Below, one piece after another: positions 8,784 to 17,396 of a stretch of DNA of 64,000 nt. Position numbers and translations under genes: made by a program. The DNA comes from Pseudomonas sp. B21-015 (GTDB lineage: Bacteria; Pseudomonadota; Gammaproteobacteria; Pseudomonadales; Pseudomonadaceae), in the NCBI RefSeq assembly GCF_024749285.1, contig NZ_CP087196.1, positions 5,766,001 through 5,830,000 of the forward strand, read 5' to 3'. The notes under the pieces were generated by a model that did no database searches, was not told the DNA's origin, and saw only the letters and a list, made by a program, of their open reading frames with translations. Positions within the stretch are counted from its first letter, which is position 1. Every line of letters begins with the position of its first letter.

Positions 8784-10337
8784 ATGCCTGAAAAACTACC
8801 AATAAATCTGAACGACCTGCTGCGTCAGCGGACAGTCGAGGGTGAGCGAATCGAATACAAAACGGGCTGGAATCCTGACCCGATCATTCGCACGCTCTGC
8901 GCCTTCGCCAATGACTTTGAAAACCTGGGCGGTGGCTATGTGGTGATTGGGCAAGATTGCGACGCCAACGGTCAGCCGGTTTTTCCACCGTCGGGCCTTG
9001 CTGATCAGATGCTCGACAAGATCCAACTTGAACTGTTAGCAGCTTGCCAATCGATTCAACCCGCCTATTTTCCAGTACTGAGCGTGGAAGAAGTCGAAGG
9101 CCGCAAGCTGATCGTATTGTGGGCGCCGGGCGGGCAAAATCGCCCGTATAAAGCCCCGGCGGCGGTGACAGCCAAACACCGGAGCCTGCATTACTACATC
9201 CGCCGCTACAGCAGCACAGTGGAAGCCAAGGGAGAAGCTGAGCAGGAACTCTTGAGCCTTACTGCCAAGGTGCCTTTCGATGATCGCTTCCACTTGGGGG
9301 CCAGCGTCAGCGACCTGTCCAAACCGTTGATGCAAAACTTCCTGCAAGAGATTGGCAGCGCCCTCGCAGAAGACGCCGACCACCTGTCTACCGAGGCGCT
9401 AGGCCGACAAATGAACGTCGTGGGTGGCCCAACTGAATCGCCGTGGCCCAAGAATGTGGGTCTGATGTTCTTCAGCAACGCCCCGGAACAGTTCTTTCCC
9501 GGCACCCAGATTGATGTGCTCTGGTTTCCCGAAGGTGCTGGCGGCGACCGTTTTGACGAAAAAATCTTCAAAGGCCCTCTAGCAACCATGACCCGTGAGG
9601 CTTTGGCCTACATCCAGCGTAATTACCTGCATCAAACGGTTATCAAACACCCAGACCGTGCCGAGGCCACAAGGATCTGGAACTTCCCCTACGGGGCGAT
9701 TGAAGAAGCTTTGGTCAATGCCGTGTATCACCGCTCCTACGAAGAACGCGAACCGATCGAGGTCCGCATCAGCCAGGAGGAGCTGGTGATTTTGAGTTTC
9801 CCGGGACCCGACCGTTCAATCCGCCTGGAGGACCTGCGAGCCGGTCGCGCCGTTAGCCGCCGCTACCGCAACCGGCGAATCGGGGAGTTCTTGAAAGAGC
9901 TGGACCTGACCGAAGGCCGCTCGACCGGGATCCCAAAAATCCTCAAGGTCATGGCTGCCAATGGTTCGCCCGCACCACTATTTGAAAGCGACGACGACCG
10001 GATCTCGTACGTCGTGAGGCTGTCCGCACACCCTCAATCGCAGAAGACTGATGCAACGACCGGGGAAGTCACCATGGAAGTCACCATGGAAGTCACCATG
10101 GAAGTCGCTGCGCTGCTGAAGGTCATTGACGGTGAGATGAGCCGACAAGAACTTCAAACCGCCATGAGCCTGAAAAATGCCGACCACTTTCGCAAGGCTT
10201 ACATACTACCGGCAATCGCTGCCGGGACCCTTGAAATGACGCTGCCCGAACAACCTAACAGCCGTCTGCAACGCTATCGCCTGACGAACAAAGGCTTGCA
10301 ATGGCTCAAAGCCAATAATGCAGGGAGCCAGCATTAA
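8784..10337 (+). CDS. AlbA_2/Schlafen-type putative DNA-binding and ATP-binding protein
   Basis: This 517-residue cytoplasmic protein belongs to the RecG-like/AlbA_2 group (formerly AAA_4). The N-terminal AlbA_2 domain spans about residues 12-135, with IEYKTGWNPDPI and a GGGYVVIGQD turn. A middle HATPase_c_4-like domain spans about 290-410, with AIEEALVNAVYHRSY and TGIPKI. The C-terminus from about 450 looks like a winged helix (SRQELQTAM). A spacer at about residues 427-441 is built from EVTM repeats encoded by 12-base repeats. Family members are often found in defence islands or as transcription regulators, but the role of this one cannot be told from the sequence. It lies between two direct repeats of the accC 3' end, interrupting the usual accC-prmA neighbourhood, which points to acquisition as single-gene cargo. 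Confidence 0.82.
   Translation: MPEKLPINLNDLLRQRTVEGERIEYKTGWNPDPIIRTLCAFANDFENLGGGYVVIGQDCDANGQPVFPPSGLADQMLDKIQLELLAACQSIQPAYFPVLSVEEVEGRKLIVLWAPGGQNRPYKAPAAVTAKHRSLHYYIRRYSSTVEAKGEAEQELLSLTAKVPFDDRFHLGASVSDLSKPLMQNFLQEIGSALAEDADHLSTEALGRQMNVVGGPTESPWPKNVGLMFFSNAPEQFFPGTQIDVLWFPEGAGGDRFDEKIFKGPLATMTREALAYIQRNYLHQTVIKHPDRAEATRIWNFPYGAIEEALVNAVYHRSYEEREPIEVRISQEELVILSFPGPDRSIRLEDLRAGRAVSRRYRNRRIGEFLKELDLTEGRSTGIPKILKVMAANGSPAPLFESDDDRISYVVRLSAHPQSQKTDATTGEVTMEVTMEVTMEVAALLKVIDGEMSRQELQTAMSLKNADHFRKAYILPAIAAGTLEMTLPEQPNSRLQRYRLTNKGLQWLKANNAGSQH
10065..10106 (+). repeat. 12-base tandem repeat within a coding region
   Basis: The unit GAAGTCACCATG occurs three times in a row (10065, 10077, 10089), followed by half a unit. 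It encodes EVTM repeats in the linker between the ATP-binding-like and winged-helix regions. Because the unit is a multiple of three, slippage would change linker length without shifting the frame. Confidence 0.9.
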
Positions 10338-10388
10338 GATGTGATCCAGCGACAAAGCCGCTTTCGAGCGGCTTTGTTGTTTCTGGAG
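10331..10388 (+). repeat. Direct repeat, right copy, with second terminator
   Basis: This is the second copy of the accC-end repeat. It begins with the stop region of the AlbA_2 gene (GCATTAAG). It contains the hairpin ACAAAGCCGCT (10352-10362), a TTCG loop (10363-10366) and AGCGGCTTTGT (10367-10377), so it also acts as the terminator of that gene. Confidence 0.85.
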
Positions 10389-10515
10389 ATAGCCTCGGCC
10401 CTACAAAAAAGCATGCACGTATCGGCCTTGTCGTCTTCTGCCTCGCGCTCGCGTAAACTTGCGCGCTTCTCGCAGCCCGCTAGGCTGCAATCTATATTTT
10501 TCAAAGGTGCCCGCC

Positions 10516-11394
10516 ATGCCTTGGCTGCAAGTCCGTCTCGCCATCAGCCCAGAACAAGCCGAAACCTACGAAGACGCTTTCCTTGAAGTGGGCGCCGTGT
10601 CGGTGACCTTCATGGATGCCGAAGATCAGCCGATCTTCGAGCCAGAACTCAACACCACCCCGCTGTGGTCGCACACGCACCTGCTGGCCCTGTTCGAAGG
10701 TGGCACCGAAGCCGCCAGCGTGCTGGCCCACCTCGAGTTGCTGACCGGCAGCCCGCTGCCCGAACATCACAGCGAAGTGATCGAAGACCAGGACTGGGAA
10801 CGCAGCTGGATGGATGGTTTCCAGCCGATGCGCTTCGGCCAGCGCCTGTGGATCGTCCCGAGCTGGCACGCCGCGCCCGAGCCTGACGCAGTGAACCTGC
10901 TGCTGGACCCGGGCCTGGCGTTCGGCACCGGCACTCACCCCACCACCGCGCTGTGCCTGGAATGGCTCGACGGCCAGGACCTCAAGGGTTGCAACGTGCT
11001 GGACTTCGGTTGCGGATCGGGGATTTTGGCGATTGCCGCCCTGTTGCTGGGCGCCAAGGAAGCCGTCGGCACCGATATCGACGTGCAGGCGCTGGAAGCC
11101 TCCCGCGACAATGCCGGGCGCAACAACATTGCCGAAGCGCTGTTCCCGCTGTATCTGCCGCAAGACCTGCCGCAGGTTCAAGCCGACGTACTGGTCGCCA
11201 ACATCCTCGCCGGCCCGCTGGTTTCCCTGGCGCCGCAACTGTCCAGCCTGGTCAAGCCGGGCGGTCGCCTGGCGCTGTCGGGCATCCTCGCCGAACAGGG
11301 CGAGGAAGTTGCCGCCGCTTACGCTCAGGACTTCGATCTGGACCCGATTGCCAATCGCGATGGCTGGGTGCGCATCACTGGCCGTCGGCGCTAG
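10516..11394 (+). CDS. prmA: Ribosomal protein L11 methyltransferase
   Basis: PrmA trimethylates several amino groups of ribosomal protein L11 using S-adenosylmethionine. The start at 10516 matches the family N-terminus MPWLQVRL and has AAAGGTG seven bases upstream; an in-frame start 57 bases earlier is rejected. The 292-residue protein has the N-terminal L11-recognition domain and a Rossmann methyltransferase domain. The SAM-binding motif is [16 protein letters not shown], and the substrate motif VANILAGPL corresponds to the NIxAxxL signature. The gene normally lies close downstream of accC in Pseudomonas; here the AlbA_2 gene separates them. Confidence 0.97.
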   Translation: MPWLQVRLAISPEQAETYEDAFLEVGAVSVTFMDAEDQPIFEPELNTTPLWSHTHLLALFEGGTEAASVLAHLELLTGSPLPEHHSEVIEDQDWERSWMDGFQPMRFGQRLWIVPSWHAAPEPDAVNLLLDPGLAFGTGTHPTTALCLEWLDGQDLKGCNVLDFGCGSGILAIAALLLGAKEAVGTDIDVQALEASRDNAGRNNIAEALFPLYLPQDLPQVQADVLVANILAGPLVSLAPQLSSLVKPGGRLALSGILAEQGEEVAAAYAQDFDLDPIANRDGWVRITGRRR

Positions 11395-11424
11395 AATGAG
11401 TGCCTGCATAAACCGGATTGCCGC

Positions 11425-12648
11425 ATGACCGACAGCTTCGTCACCCAGTGCCCGCATTGCCAAACCAGCTTCCGTGTCAGCCATGCTCAGTTGAGCGTGG
11501 CCCGCGGAGTGGTTCGTTGCGGCTCGTGCTTGCAGGTGTTCAACGCCGCCAGGCAGTTGCTCGAGCAACGAGCAGCCGGCAAGGAAGCGGTCAAACCGGT
11601 TGCACCGGCACCCGTCGAACCGCCGGTACAGCGGGCCATCAGCCAAAAGCAATGGACCGCTGCCGAAATGGATCTGGACAGCCTGGACCTGGACGAAGAG
11701 CTTGCCCGGCTCGAACAGCGGGAAATCCAGCCAACAACGGAATTCGGTCGGCCCCGCGAAGACAGCCTCAGCGCTCGCCGTGATAACGCCGAGCACGACG
11801 AAGCCCCCTGGTCCGACAGTCTCTTCAGTGAGTCAGCCGCCGATCGCGCACAAGCCGCCGACGCGCCGATGCCAGAACCGACGATCGAGCCTGGCAAACA
11901 CGCGCGCACCGAGCCTTCGCTGTCCCTGGAGCCCGTGGAGCCGAACGACGAGCCCCAGATACAACAGCTGCGCCTGCACGACCCGCTCGACGCCCCAATC
12001 CCCTTTGGCGGCCTGTCGGCGACAACCGACGAGATCGACGACGACCTGCCCTCGGTCGAACCCCTGCGCAAGCGACGCGAACGCAGCGAACCAGCCCTGC
12101 GCGCTGAAGTGCTGCAGGACCTGACCGACGACCCGTTGCAACTCGATTGGCAACGACGTCGCTCCCCCTGGGGTCGGCGCTTTTTCTGGTTGCTGCTGAT
12201 CCTGCTCGGTGCCGCCGGCCTCGTCGGTCAATACGTCGCCTACCACTTCGACGAACTGGCTCGTCAGGACCAGTACCGTCCATGGTTCCAGCAACTGTGC
12301 CCGCACATCGGCTGCACGGTGCCGTCCAAGGTCGACATCGCCAAAGTCAAAAGCAGCAACCTGGTGGTTCGCAGCCACCCGGACTTCAACGGTGCGCTGG
12401 TGGTCGACGCCATCATCTACAACCGCGCCCCCTTCTCCCAGCCGTTCCCGCTGCTGGAACTGCGCTTTGCCGACCTCAACGGCCACCTGATCGCCAGCCG
12501 CCGCTTCAAGCCCGGCGAGTACCTCAACGGCGATCTTGAAGGCTTGGCGGAAATGCCGCCGCAAACGCCGATCCACATCGCGCTGGACATTCTCGATCCA
12601 GGCCCCAAAGCGGTGAACTACAGCCTGAGCTTCCACTCTCCCGAGTGA
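11425..12648 (+). CDS. Zinc-ribbon and DUF3426 single-pass membrane protein
   Basis: This 407-residue protein begins with an MJ0042-type zinc ribbon (C9-x2-C12 and C32-x2-C35). A long acidic, low-complexity stretch runs to about residue 240, one transmembrane helix spans about 252-273 (FFWLLLILLGAAGLVG), and a C-terminal DUF3426 domain is probably periplasmic. It starts 30 bases after prmA and precedes dusB, the same position as P. aeruginosa PA4851. The function of the family is not established. The topology suggests a cytoplasmic zinc-binding head linked through the membrane to an outer domain. Confidence 0.88.
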   Translation: MTDSFVTQCPHCQTSFRVSHAQLSVARGVVRCGSCLQVFNAARQLLEQRAAGKEAVKPVAPAPVEPPVQRAISQKQWTAAEMDLDSLDLDEELARLEQREIQPTTEFGRPREDSLSARRDNAEHDEAPWSDSLFSESAADRAQAADAPMPEPTIEPGKHARTEPSLSLEPVEPNDEPQIQQLRLHDPLDAPIPFGGLSATTDEIDDDLPSVEPLRKRRERSEPALRAEVLQDLTDDPLQLDWQRRRSPWGRRFFWLLLILLGAAGLVGQYVAYHFDELARQDQYRPWFQQLCPHIGCTVPSKVDIAKVKSSNLVVRSHPDFNGALVVDAIIYNRAPFSQPFPLLELRFADLNGHLIASRRFKPGEYLNGDLEGLAEMPPQTPIHIALDILDPGPKAVNYSLSFHSPE

Positions 12649-12833
12649 AACGCTCGAGCGTTACGGGCTTGACGGCGGTTTCCTGACTTAGACCGTTCCA
12701 ACCAAACCGCTGGCGATAACGAATTAACTGTTCAGATTTTGTTCAATTCAGCCTTTATCCAGTCATCGAGAGCGGGTATCATGCCAACCCTTTTTCGAAC
12801 TCTCATGATCCGGCCCCACAACAGGGAAGTCCT

Positions 12834-13844
12834 ATGTCGGCGGTACGCATCGGTCCATATACATTGCACAACGGCTTGATCCTCGCCCCAATGGCGGGTG
12901 TCACCGACCAACCCTTTCGTCAGCTGTGCAAGCGGCTGGGCGCGGGTCTTGTAGTCTCGGAAATGGTCACCAGCGACATGAGCTTGTGGAATACCCGCAA
13001 ATCGCGGATGCGCATGATCCACGAAGGCGATCCCGAGCCACGCTCGGTTCAGATCGCCGGTGGTGATGCGCAGATGCTGGCGGATGCGGCCCGGGCCAAC
13101 GTCGAGCTGGGTGCACAGATTATTGATATCAACATGGGCTGTCCGGCGAAGAAGGTCTGTAACAAGGCCGCCGGTTCCGCCCTGTTGAAGGATGAAGCAT
13201 TGGTGACCGAGATCCTGCAGGCCGTGGTGGCCGCAGTCGATGTGCCGGTCACCCTGAAGATCCGCACCGGCTGGGACCGGGCGAACAAGAACGGTCTGAC
13301 GGTGGCGAAGATCGCCGAACAGGCAGGCATTACGGCGCTGGCGGTGCATGGCCGCACCCGCGCCGATCTGTACACCGGTGAAGCCGAGTACGACACCATT
13401 GCCGCGATCAAGCAGGCGGTGTCGATTCCGGTCTTCGCCAACGGCGATATCGACTCACCCGAGAAGGCCCGGTACGTGCTTGACGCGACTGGTGCCGATG
13501 GCCTGTTGGTGGGTCGGGCTGCCCAGGGGCAGCCATGGATTTTTCGTGAAATCGACCATTATCTGCGTACCGGCGAAAAACTCCCGGCACCGGAACTGAT
13601 CGAGGTGGAATGTATTCTGCTTGAGCATCTGGCCGCGCTGCATGCCTTCTATGGCGACGTCATGGGCGTGCGCATAGCTCGCAAGCATGTGGGCTGGTAT
13701 CTCGCAACCTTGCCGGGCGCCAGGGAGTTCCGCGCCCACTTCAATCGTTTGGAAGATACGGAAGCACAATGCGCCTACGTTCGGGCCTTCTTCGCCGAAC
13801 GCTACAAGAGCCTGACAGGGGACGGAGAAGGGGTGGCTGCATGA
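12834..13844 (+). CDS. dusB: tRNA-dihydrouridine synthase B
   Basis: DusB is an FMN-dependent enzyme that reduces uridine to dihydrouridine in the tRNA D-loop. The 336-residue TIM-barrel protein shows the FMN-binding [12 protein letters not shown] motif, the active-site cysteine region [12 protein letters not shown], and the NGDIDS phosphate-binding turn. It overlaps fis by four bases (ATGA). The dusB-fis operon is conserved across gammaproteobacteria and is growth-phase regulated in E. coli. The 185-base gap upstream should hold the promoter, but I could not assign its elements with confidence. Confidence 0.97.
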   Translation: MSAVRIGPYTLHNGLILAPMAGVTDQPFRQLCKRLGAGLVVSEMVTSDMSLWNTRKSRMRMIHEGDPEPRSVQIAGGDAQMLADAARANVELGAQIIDINMGCPAKKVCNKAAGSALLKDEALVTEILQAVVAAVDVPVTLKIRTGWDRANKNGLTVAKIAEQAGITALAVHGRTRADLYTGEAEYDTIAAIKQAVSIPVFANGDIDSPEKARYVLDATGADGLLVGRAAQGQPWIFREIDHYLRTGEKLPAPELIEVECILLEHLAALHAFYGDVMGVRIARKHVGWYLATLPGAREFRAHFNRLEDTEAQCAYVRAFFAERYKSLTGDGEGVAA

Positions 13845-14161
13845 CGATGATGACCGAGACTTTAGTGAGTGGAACAACACCCGTGAGCGACAACGTGAAT
13901 TTGAAACAGCACCTCAATACGCCGAGCGAAGAAGGTCAGACCCTTCGCGGGAGTGTCGAGAAGGCGCTGCACAATTATTTCGCCCACCTTGAGGGCGCTG
14001 CCGTCACGGATGTGTACAACCTGGTGCTCTCCGAAGTCGAGGCTCCCCTGCTCGAAAGCGTGATGAACTACGTCAAGGGCAACCAGACCAAGGCCAGCGA
14101 GCTGCTCGGGCTGAACCGGGGCACCCTGCGCAAGAAACTCAAGCAATACGATTTGCTGTAA
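13841..14161 (+). CDS. fis: Nucleoid-associated DNA-bending protein Fis
   Basis: Fis binds and bends DNA as a homodimer and acts as a global regulator of growth-phase transcription, recombination and nucleoid structure. The start at 13841 is the ATG overlapping the dusB stop, giving 106 residues, close to the P. aeruginosa protein; a frame-extended start within dusB is rejected. The C-terminal helix-turn-helix is intact ([20 protein letters not shown]). The N-terminal beta-hairpin arm and dimer helices precede it. A terminator follows at 14179-14210. Confidence 0.97.
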   Translation: MTMMTETLVSGTTPVSDNVNLKQHLNTPSEEGQTLRGSVEKALHNYFAHLEGAAVTDVYNLVLSEVEAPLLESVMNYVKGNQTKASELLGLNRGTLRKKLKQYDLL

Positions 14162-14178
14162 GCATTCAATCAAACCAG

Positions 14179-14210
14179 AAAGGCGCCTGCGTAAACCGGT
14201 CGCCTTTTTT
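14179..14210 (+). terminator. Rho-independent terminator of dusB-fis
   Basis: The stem AAAGGCG (from 14179) pairs with CGCCTTT (from 14201) around a 15-base loop that can itself pair partly, and it ends in a run of six T. It separates the dusB-fis transcript from purH. Confidence 0.75.
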
Positions 14211-14241
14211 GCTGACTCCTTTGCTTTTGATGGACATTGAA

Positions 14242-15849
14242 ATGACCGACCAGACTACCCGCCTGCCGATCCGCCGCGCCTTGATCAGCGTTTCCGACAA
14301 GACCGGGATTCTCGAATTCGCCAAAGAGCTCGAAGCCCTGGGCGTCGAAATCCTCTCCACCGGCGGGACATTCAAGCTGCTGCGCGACAACGGCGTTGCC
14401 GCAGTGGAAGTCGCGGATTACACCGGTTTCGCAGAAATGATGGACGGTCGGGTGAAAACCCTGCACCCGAAAATCCACGGCGGGATCCTCGGTCGTCGCG
14501 GTATCGACGATGCCATCATGAACGAGCACGGCATCAAGCCGATCGACCTGGTAGCGGTCAACCTGTACCCGTTCGAAGCCACCATCAACAAGCCAGGCTG
14601 CGACCTGCCGACCGCGATCGAGAACATCGACATCGGCGGCCCGACCATGGTCCGTTCGGCAGCCAAGAACCACAAAGACGTGGCAATCGTGGTGAATGCC
14701 AGCGATTACGCCAACGTCCTGGAAAACCTCAAGGCCGGCGGCCTGACCTATGCTCAGCGTTTCGACCTGATGCTCAAGGCCTTCGAACACACCGCCGCCT
14801 ACGACGGCATGATCGCCAACTACATGGGCACCGTGAATCAGGCGGCTGAAACCCTCAGCACAGAAGGTCGCAGCGAATTCCCGCGCACCTTCAACAGCCA
14901 GTTCATCAAGGCTCAGGAAATGCGCTACGGCGAGAACCCGCACCAGAGCGCGGCGTTCTACGTTGAAGCCAAGCCTGCCGAAGTCGGCATCGCCACCGCG
15001 ACCCAACTGCAAGGCAAGGAGCTGTCGTTCAACAACGTGGCCGACACCGACGCCGCGCTGGAATGCGTGAAGAGCTTCGTCAAGCCGGCCTGCGTGATCG
15101 TCAAGCATGCCAACCCGTGCGGCGTGGCCGTGAGCCCGGACGCCGAAGGCGGTATCCGTCAGGCCTACGAACTGGCCTACGCCACCGACACCGAGTCCGC
15201 GTTCGGCGGCATCATCGCGTTCAACCGCGAGCTGGATGCTGAAACCGCAAAAGCCATCGTCGAGCGTCAGTTCGTCGAAGTGATCATCGCCCCGTCCGTC
15301 AGCCCGGAAGCCCGCGCCATCGTGGCTGCAAAAGCCAACGTACGCCTGCTGGCCTGCGGCGAGTGGTCGGCTGACCGCGTTCCGGCCTGGGACTACAAAC
15401 GCGTCAACGGCGGTTTGCTGGTGCAAAGCCGCGACATCGGCATGATCGGCAGTGAAGACCTGAAAGTGGTGACCAAGCGCGCGCCAACCGAACAGGAAAT
15501 CAATGACCTGATCTTCGCCTGGAAAGTCGCCAAGTACGTCAAGTCCAACGCCATCGTCTACGCCAAGAACCGTCAGACCATCGGTGTCGGCGCCGGCCAG
15601 ATGAGCCGCGTGAACTCCGCGCGCATCGCCGCGATCAAGGCTGAACACGCAGGTTTGCAGGTAGCCGGCTCGGTGATGGCTTCCGACGCGTTCTTCCCGT
15701 TCCGCGATGGTCTGGACAATGCGGCCAAGGCTGGCGTGACTGCTGTGATTCAGCCGGGTGGTTCGATGCGTGATGCTGAAGTGATTGCTGCGGCGGATGA
15801 AGCCGGCATCGCGATGGTATTCACCGGCATGCGCCACTTCCGTCACTGA
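14242..15849 (+). CDS. purH: Bifunctional AICAR transformylase / IMP cyclohydrolase
   Basis: PurH carries out the last two steps of IMP synthesis: formylation of AICAR with 10-formyl-tetrahydrofolate, then ring closure. The start [20 protein letters not shown] at 14242 fits the family; ATGs 12 and 33 bases upstream are less likely. The N-terminal MGS-like cyclohydrolase domain (residues 1 to about 190) has SVSDKTG and GGTFKLL. The C-terminal transformylase has the catalytic KHANPCG motif. The length of 535 residues is normal. purD follows after a palindromic repeat. Confidence 0.97.
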   Translation: MTDQTTRLPIRRALISVSDKTGILEFAKELEALGVEILSTGGTFKLLRDNGVAAVEVADYTGFAEMMDGRVKTLHPKIHGGILGRRGIDDAIMNEHGIKPIDLVAVNLYPFEATINKPGCDLPTAIENIDIGGPTMVRSAAKNHKDVAIVVNASDYANVLENLKAGGLTYAQRFDLMLKAFEHTAAYDGMIANYMGTVNQAAETLSTEGRSEFPRTFNSQFIKAQEMRYGENPHQSAAFYVEAKPAEVGIATATQLQGKELSFNNVADTDAALECVKSFVKPACVIVKHANPCGVAVSPDAEGGIRQAYELAYATDTESAFGGIIAFNRELDAETAKAIVERQFVEVIIAPSVSPEARAIVAAKANVRLLACGEWSADRVPAWDYKRVNGGLLVQSRDIGMIGSEDLKVVTKRAPTEQEINDLIFAWKVAKYVKSNAIVYAKNRQTIGVGAGQMSRVNSARIAAIKAEHAGLQVAGSVMASDAFFPFRDGLDNAAKAGVTAVIQPGGSMRDAEVIAAADEAGIAMVFTGMRHFRH

Positions 15850-15860
15850 TTTCTTTGTTT

Positions 15861-15964
15861 GATCGTACCCACGCTCTGCGTGGGCACGCAGCCCGGGACG
15901 CTCCGCGTCCCTCGGACGCAGAGCGTCCGTAGAGGCATTCCCACGCAGAGCATGGGAACGATCA
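15861..15964. repeat. Large compound palindrome (dispersed family, copy 1)
   Basis: The element begins GATCGTACCCACGCTCTGCG and ends with its inverse GCATGGGAACGATC, with nested CGCTCCGCG palindromes in between. Related copies lie at 56494-56548 and 58921-59026. It forms a long hairpin in the purH-purD gap and is a typical dispersed element of fluorescent pseudomonads. Confidence 0.85.
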
Positions 15965-16001
15965 GTCCCCACAGAATTAGCGTCATCCGAGGTTTTTTGA
16001 A

Positions 16002-17297
16002 ATGAATGTTTTGATCATTGGCAGCGGTGGCCGTGAACACGCCCTGGCCTGGAAAGTGGCTCAGGATCCGCGCGTGCAAAAGGTTTTCGTTGCCCCGGGC
16101 AACGCCGGCACCGCCATTGAAGCCAAGTGCGAGAACGTCGCCATCGACGTGCTGGCCCTCGAGCAGCTTGCAGATTTCGCGGAGAAAAACGTTTCCCTGA
16201 CCATCGTCGGCCCGGAAGTACCGCTGGTCGCCGGCGTTGTCGATCTGTTCCGCTCCCGTGGCCTGGATTGCTTCGGCCCGACCGCTGGCGCTGCTCAGCT
16301 GGAAGGTTCGAAAGCCTTCACCAAGGACTTCCTGGCGCGCCACAAGATCCCGACCGCCGATTATCAGAACTTCACCGAGATCGAGCCAGCCCTGGCTTAT
16401 CTGCGTGAGAAAGGCGCACCGATCGTGATCAAGGCCGACGGCCTGGCCGCCGGTAAAGGCGTGATCGTGGCCATGACATTGGCCGAAGCCGAAGACGCCG
16501 TGCGCGACATGCTGGCTGGCAACGCATTCGGCGACGCCGGTTCCCGTGTGGTGATCGAAGAGTTCCTGGACGGCGAAGAAGCCAGTTTCATCGTCATGGT
16601 CGATGGCAAGAACGTGCTGCCGATGGCCACCAGCCAGGACCATAAACGCGTCGGCGACGGTGACACCGGTCCGAACACCGGCGGCATGGGCGCTTACTCC
16701 CCGGCTCCGGTCGTCACGACCGAAGTCCATCAGCGGGTCATGGACCTGGTGATCTGGCCGACCGTGCGCGGCATGGCCGAGGAAGGTAACGTTTACACCG
16801 GTTTCCTCTATGCCGGCCTGATGATCGACAAGGCTGGTAACCCAAAAGTCATCGAGTTCAACTGCCGTTTCGGCGATCCTGAGACCCAACCGGTGATGCT
16901 GCGTTTGCAGTCGAGCCTGGTGTTGCTGGTCGAAGCTGCCCTGGCGCAAGCGCTGGACAAGGTCGAAGCACAATGGGATCCACGTCCGAGCGTCGGTATC
17001 GTATTGGCCGCTGGCGGTTACCCGGGTGACTACGCCAAAGGCGTCGCCATCAACGGTCTGGATGCAGCCGCGGCACTGGAAGGCAAAGTCTTCCATGCCG
17101 GTACTGCACTCAAGGACGGTCAGGTGGTGACAGCCGGTGGTCGAGTGCTGTGTGCAACCGCCATGGGCGCCAGCGTCGACGCAGCCCAGCAGCAGGCTTA
17201 CAAACTGGCGGCTAAAATCGACTGGGAAGGCTGCTTCTACCGCAAGGACATTGGCTACCGTGCCATTGCCCGTGAGCGTGGCGAAAATCAGGAATAA
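16002..17297 (+). CDS. purD: Phosphoribosylamine-glycine ligase
   Basis: PurD joins phosphoribosylamine to glycine with ATP in the second step of purine synthesis. The 431-residue ATP-grasp enzyme starts MNVLIIGSGGREHALAWK, which is the family N-terminus. It contains the nucleotide-binding VIKADGLAAGKGV loop, the GGMGAYSP motif and the EFNCRFGDPE metal-binding segment. It follows purH, as in other pseudomonads, and precedes retS. Confidence 0.98.
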   Translation: MNVLIIGSGGREHALAWKVAQDPRVQKVFVAPGNAGTAIEAKCENVAIDVLALEQLADFAEKNVSLTIVGPEVPLVAGVVDLFRSRGLDCFGPTAGAAQLEGSKAFTKDFLARHKIPTADYQNFTEIEPALAYLREKGAPIVIKADGLAAGKGVIVAMTLAEAEDAVRDMLAGNAFGDAGSRVVIEEFLDGEEASFIVMVDGKNVLPMATSQDHKRVGDGDTGPNTGGMGAYSPAPVVTTEVHQRVMDLVIWPTVRGMAEEGNVYTGFLYAGLMIDKAGNPKVIEFNCRFGDPETQPVMLRLQSSLVLLVEAALAQALDKVEAQWDPRPSVGIVLAAGGYPGDYAKGVAINGLDAAAALEGKVFHAGTALKDGQVVTAGGRVLCATAMGASVDAAQQQAYKLAAKIDWEGCFYRKDIGYRAIARERGENQE

Positions 17298-17396
17298 GCC
17301 ATCCATTCGGCCAGGCAAGGGCTTGCGGCCCTTGCCGGACTATTCCGGCGCCGCGCATAGTTATATTCTGGCATCAACCTACGAAGGGATTTCGCC

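Noticed and set aside
14170..15972. 600-codon minus-strand reading frame across purH
   Set aside because: It is antisense to intact purH; the His/Asp/Gly-rich translation is a codon-bias shadow.
15843..17318. 491-codon minus-strand reading frame across purD
   Set aside because: It is antisense to purD with no recognisable domain or ribosome site.
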